This document shows positions 5,164 through 7,362 of a stretch of DNA of 7,362 nucleotides, in pieces. Origin of the DNA: DASUZD01 sp036377055 (GTDB lineage: Bacteria > Actinomycetota > Thermoleophilia > Gaiellales > Gaiellaceae); contig DASUZD010000256.1 of assembly GCA_036377055.1 (NCBI GenBank), positions 1 through 7,362 of the forward strand. The letters run 5' to 3'. The notes below the pieces were generated by a model. That model did no database searches. It was given only the letters and a program-made list of their open reading frames with translations, and was not told the origin of the DNA. A program made the translations under genes and the position numbers. The first letter of the stretch is position 1, and each line of letters opens with the position of its first letter.

Positions 5164-5871
5164 TTAGGGCGCGACGCGGCCGGAGGCGACGAAGGCCGCG
5201 TGCGTGACGGGCATCTTCTCCGCGAAGAAGAGCTCACACGCGTCGGCGTACCGGCGGATCTCGCGCTGCGCCGTCTCGGCTGCGCGGAGCGAGACGAAGT
5301 TCATCAGCGAGCGCGCGTTCACCGTCCAGTAGAACTCGGTGTAGGCGCCGACCGGCATCACGAGCCGCGCCAGCTCCCGCGCGACGCCGAGCTCGACGAG
5401 CCGCTCGTAGGTGGCGTACGCCATGTCGTAGACCTCGCGCAGCTGCTCGCGGGTCGTCTCCGCGACCTCCGGCGTGACCGGATCGAACGAATAGGCGCCC
5501 GGTTTGCCGACCTGCGTCCGCACGTCCTCGGCCTCCGGCACATAGAAGTCGTCGGTCGCACGCGCGTACCGCATGCTGAACTCGTTGAACGACCCGACGC
5601 GGTGCCGGAACCACTCCCGAGCGACGAAAATCGGCGCCCGGATGTGAAAGCGAAAGGCGTTGTGCTCATAGGGTGTGCCGTGCCGATCCCGCATCAGGAA
5701 GCGGATCAGGCCCTCGTCCGATTCGTCCATGACCTCCTTGCGGCGGGCGAAGCTGACCCTCGCCGCGTTCACGACCGACAGGTCCGTCGCCATCGCGTCG
5801 TCGAGGCGGACGAAGCCATGATCGAGGACCCGGATCGTGTCGTCGGTTATCACTTGGTCCACGGTGGCCAC
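5164..5871 (-). CDS. thyX: FAD-dependent thymidylate synthase ThyX
   Basis: This flavin-dependent enzyme methylates dUMP to dTMP using methylene-tetrahydrofolate, with NADPH as reductant. It is the alternative to ThyA and yields tetrahydrofolate. The signature RHRVGSFNEFSMRY (89-102) is the complete RHRxxSxNExSxRY motif that contacts FAD and dUMP. RLVMPVGAYTEFYWTVNARS (169-188), with N185 and R187, is the conserved C-terminal substrate region. At 235 aa it is the usual family length. The start is GTG at 5871: TAGACT (5884-5879) stands exactly 7 bp upstream, there is no ribosome binding site, and family members begin just before the IRVLDHGFVRL segment. GTG codons at 5904 and 5853 are alternatives. 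Its first codons overlap the 5' end of the divergent DUF72 gene. No thyA is visible in the window. Confidence 0.95.
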   Translation of the reverse strand: MATVDQVITDDTIRVLDHGFVRLDDAMATDLSVVNAARVSFARRKEVMDESDEGLIRFLMRDRHGTPYEHNAFRFHIRAPIFVAREWFRHRVGSFNEFSMRYARATDDFYVPEAEDVRTQVGKPGAYSFDPVTPEVAETTREQLREVYDMAYATYERLVELGVARELARLVMPVGAYTEFYWTVNARSLMNFVSLRAAETAQREIRRYADACELFFAEKMPVTHAAFVASGRVAP

Positions 5872-6526
5872 GAAATCGAGTCTAACGAGGCTCCATGTCG
5901 GCACCTCGGGCTGGTCCTATCCCTCGTGGCGGCCCGGCTTCTACCCCGCCGGGATGGATCCGCGCGAGTTCCTCGGCTTCTACGCGCAGCGGTTCCGGAC
6001 CGTCGAGCTGAACACGACCGGGTACCGGCTTCCGGCGCAGGAGCAGTTCGAGCGTTGGGCCGCGCAGACTCCGCCCGGGTTTACCTTCGCGCCGAAGCTG
6101 CCGGCGCACCGGCCCCAGCTCGTCGCCGAGTTCTCGGACCGCGTCCGCCGGCTCGGCGACCGGCTCGGGCCCACGCGGATCTCGATCAAGAGCGCGCGCG
6201 ACGAGGGCATGATCGAGCTGCTCCTCGGCTCGCTCGACCCGTCGCTCCAGGTCGCGTTCGACCTCGAGGGCGCGACCTGGGACGGAATCGAGCCCCGCCT
6301 CGCCAAAGCCGGCGCCGTTCGCGTCAACGACCTCGACTCGGACGCGCCCCTCCGCTACGTCCGCCTCCGCGACCCGCCGTACTCGGACCAGGACCTCCAA
6401 GCGTGGGCCGAGCGGCTCACGGACACGACCGTCCCGACCTATGTCTACCTCCGCCACGAGGACGAGCCGACCGCGCCGCGCTACGCGGAGCGCCTGCTCG
6501 AACTAGTGAACCGCGACGGCGCCTAG
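5864..6526 (+). CDS. DUF72 (YecE-like) family protein, short form
   Basis: The 220-aa TIM-barrel-type protein of the DUF72/YecE family has a poorly known biochemical function. The diagnostic N-terminus is clear: LHVGTSGWSYPSWRPGFYPAG (10-30), then FLGFYAQRFRTVELNTTGYRLP (36-57) and GFTFAPKLPAH (72-82). Later landmarks are weak. The usual EFRHxSW strand reads FDLEGATWDGI, and the QFPP segment is not visible. Near the end, RYVRLRDPPYSDQDLQAWAERL and YVYLRHED keep the family pattern. At 220 aa it is shorter than most members (about 240-300). The start is uncertain. GTG 5864 keeps a short leader, while GTG 5837 would reach 35 bp into thyX; neither has a clear ribosome binding site. Its 5' end overlaps thyX head-to-head, and its 3' end overlaps the convergent PLP-enzyme gene by 24 bp. 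Confidence 0.85.
   Translation: MATKSSLTRLHVGTSGWSYPSWRPGFYPAGMDPREFLGFYAQRFRTVELNTTGYRLPAQEQFERWAAQTPPGFTFAPKLPAHRPQLVAEFSDRVRRLGDRLGPTRISIKSARDEGMIELLLGSLDPSLQVAFDLEGATWDGIEPRLAKAGAVRVNDLDSDAPLRYVRLRDPPYSDQDLQAWAERLTDTTVPTYVYLRHEDEPTAPRYAERLLELVNRDGA
5872..5884 (-). promoter_or_regulatory. Putative leaderless promoter -10 element of thyX
   Basis: On the minus strand TAGACT (5884-5879) is followed by CGATTTC and then the GTG at 5871. The hexamer and the 7-bp gap are the same as before the SDR gene on the other strand at 3046. No convincing -35 is visible. The element lies inside the coding sequence of the divergent DUF72 gene. Confidence 0.5.
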
Positions 6527-7362
6527 ATGGCGCTCGTAGGCGCCCGTCTCGATGATCTCCACGATCTGCTCGACGGCGAACTCCAGCTCCTCGTCCGTGT
6601 TGTAGAAGTGCGGGCCTAGGCGCAGGCCCACCTCCGGCCGGTGGTCGCAGAGGATCGATCGCGCCGTGAGCTCGGCGTGCACGGCCGCGAACTCGGGTGT
6701 CAGCGCAGTCACCGTCCCGCCACGCCGGGCCGGGTCGCGCGGCGTCCCGACCTCGAAGCCCGCGCGCTCGAGCAGGCCGATCAAGAGCTCCGTCTGCTCG
6801 AGGGATCGCCGGCGGATCCGCTCGACGCCGATGTCCTCGATCACGTCGTATCCGGCCGTGGCCGCATAGAGAGCCGGCACGTTCGGCGTGCCCGTCAGGA
6901 ACCTCGCGCCGCCCTCCGCGTACTCGAGCTCCGGCTCGAAGGAGAACGGCCGTGCGTGCCCCTGCCACCCCACCAAAGCCGGCTCGAGCTGCGCGGCGAG
7001 ATCGGGCCGGACGTAGAGCCACCCGGCGCCCGGCCCACCGCAGAGCCACTTGACGCTGCCGCCGACGGCGAACGACACGTCTAGCGACGCGACGTCCAGA
7101 GGAACGACGCCCGCCGACTGATACGCGTCGAGCACGACGTGTGCGCCGACGTCGTGCGCACGCCGCACGATCGGCTCGACGCGCTGGATCTCGCCGGTCT
7201 GGTAGAGGACGTGCGTGATCGGGACGAGCAGCGTCCGCTCGTCGATCGCGTCGGCCACGCCCTCGTCGTCCGCCGCGACGAGGATGTCGGCGCCGCGGCG
7301 CTCCTGTGCCTGGTACAGGTAGCGAACCGACGGGAAGTTGCCCTCCTCGTACACGATTCGGC
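6503..7362 (-). CDS. Class V aminotransferase-fold PLP enzyme, kynureninase-like (5' end cut by window edge)
   Basis: This is the C-terminal 286 or so codons of a fold-type I PLP enzyme. Numbering from the GTG at 7354 (not the true start, since RIV continues upstream), LDAYQSAGVVPLDV (75-88) carries the PLP-pyridine Asp76. AVGGSVKWLCGGPGAGWLYV (96-115) carries the Schiff-base Lys102 with the GGPG run typical of kynureninases. FLTGTPNVPALYA (152-164) is the glycine/threonine phosphate-side loop, and LRLGPHFYNTDEELEFAVE (244-262) is the substrate-end domain. The FPSVRYL opening and the CGGPG run favour a kynureninase-like member that would cleave kynurenine to anthranilate and alanine. However, no other tryptophan-catabolism gene is visible, so a related aminotransferase or lyase is possible. 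The stop lies inside the 3' end of the convergent DUF72 gene. Confidence 0.88.
   Translation of the reverse strand, partial: RIVYEEGNFPSVRYLYQAQERRGADILVAADDEGVADAIDERTLLVPITHVLYQTGEIQRVEPIVRRAHDVGAHVVLDAYQSAGVVPLDVASLDVSFAVGGSVKWLCGGPGAGWLYVRPDLAAQLEPALVGWQGHARPFSFEPELEYAEGGARFLTGTPNVPALYAATAGYDVIEDIGVERIRRRSLEQTELLIGLLERAGFEVGTPRDPARRGGTVTALTPEFAAVHAELTARSILCDHRPEVGLRLGPHFYNTDEELEFAVEQIVEIIETGAYERHLGAVAVH

Noticed and set aside
5872..5904. Longer thyX starting at GTG 5904
   Set aside because: It would add 11 residues not expected in the family and would lose the TAGACT-7 bp-GTG signal at 5871.
5200..6555. Plus-strand open frame of 451 codons
   Set aside because: It covers the antisense of thyX and then another frame of the DUF72 gene. 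The product is Arg/Pro/Ala-rich with no recognisable domain.
6417..7049. Minus-strand open frame of 210 codons
   Set aside because: It is a frame-shifted shadow of the kynureninase-like gene on the same strand. The correct frame shows the PLP lysine and the GGPG run.

Overview
The window is strongly GC-rich, and its codons end overwhelmingly in G or C. Gene content and sequence style suggest a high-GC actinobacterium, most likely class Thermoleophilia (Gaiellales/Solirubrobacterales type): a divergent Fe/Mn superoxide dismutase paralogue, a secreted cupredoxin/Ig-like protein, an ECF sigma factor with an RskA-like anti-sigma factor, and a ThyX. The lineage is inferred from family resemblance and has not been tested by phylogeny. 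The window is almost fully coding, with nine protein genes, no RNA genes and no complete mobile element.

Left part (1-1992): plsY (cut by the left edge) lies directly behind a divergent superoxide dismutase gene on the minus strand. An 86-bp control region separates that gene from a canonical Mn-type superoxide dismutase on the plus strand, which ends in a strong 20-bp hairpin. Two dissimilar SODs therefore share one regulatory region. Middle (2000-4939): a minus-strand secreted protein has a cupredoxin fold whose copper ligands are mostly lost. Diverging from it is a probable three-gene plus-strand operon: a short SDR protein with a badly altered catalytic tetrad, an ECF sigma factor, and its membrane anti-sigma factor with an ATGA overlap. 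The SDR stop codon lies inside the ribosome binding site of the sigma gene.

Right part (4940-7362): a 224-bp non-coding gap holds two GGGTCAGACCC palindromes flanking a larger inverted repeat. It looks like a miniature REP/REPIN-like or MITE-like element. It is followed by thyX (minus), a short DUF72/YecE-family gene (plus) and a class V aminotransferase/kynureninase-like gene (minus, cut by the right edge). These last three genes are packed so tightly that their ends overlap head-to-head and tail-to-tail.

Two unrelated genes (the SDR gene and thyX) carry the identical arrangement TAGACT-7 bp-GTG with no Shine-Dalgarno. This points to leaderless transcripts, and it fixes the thyX start. The least explained items are the palindrome-bounded element at about 4998-5108, the SDR with the remodelled active site, and the copper-ligand-poor cupredoxin. 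No clearly new defence, CRISPR or biosynthetic system is visible.
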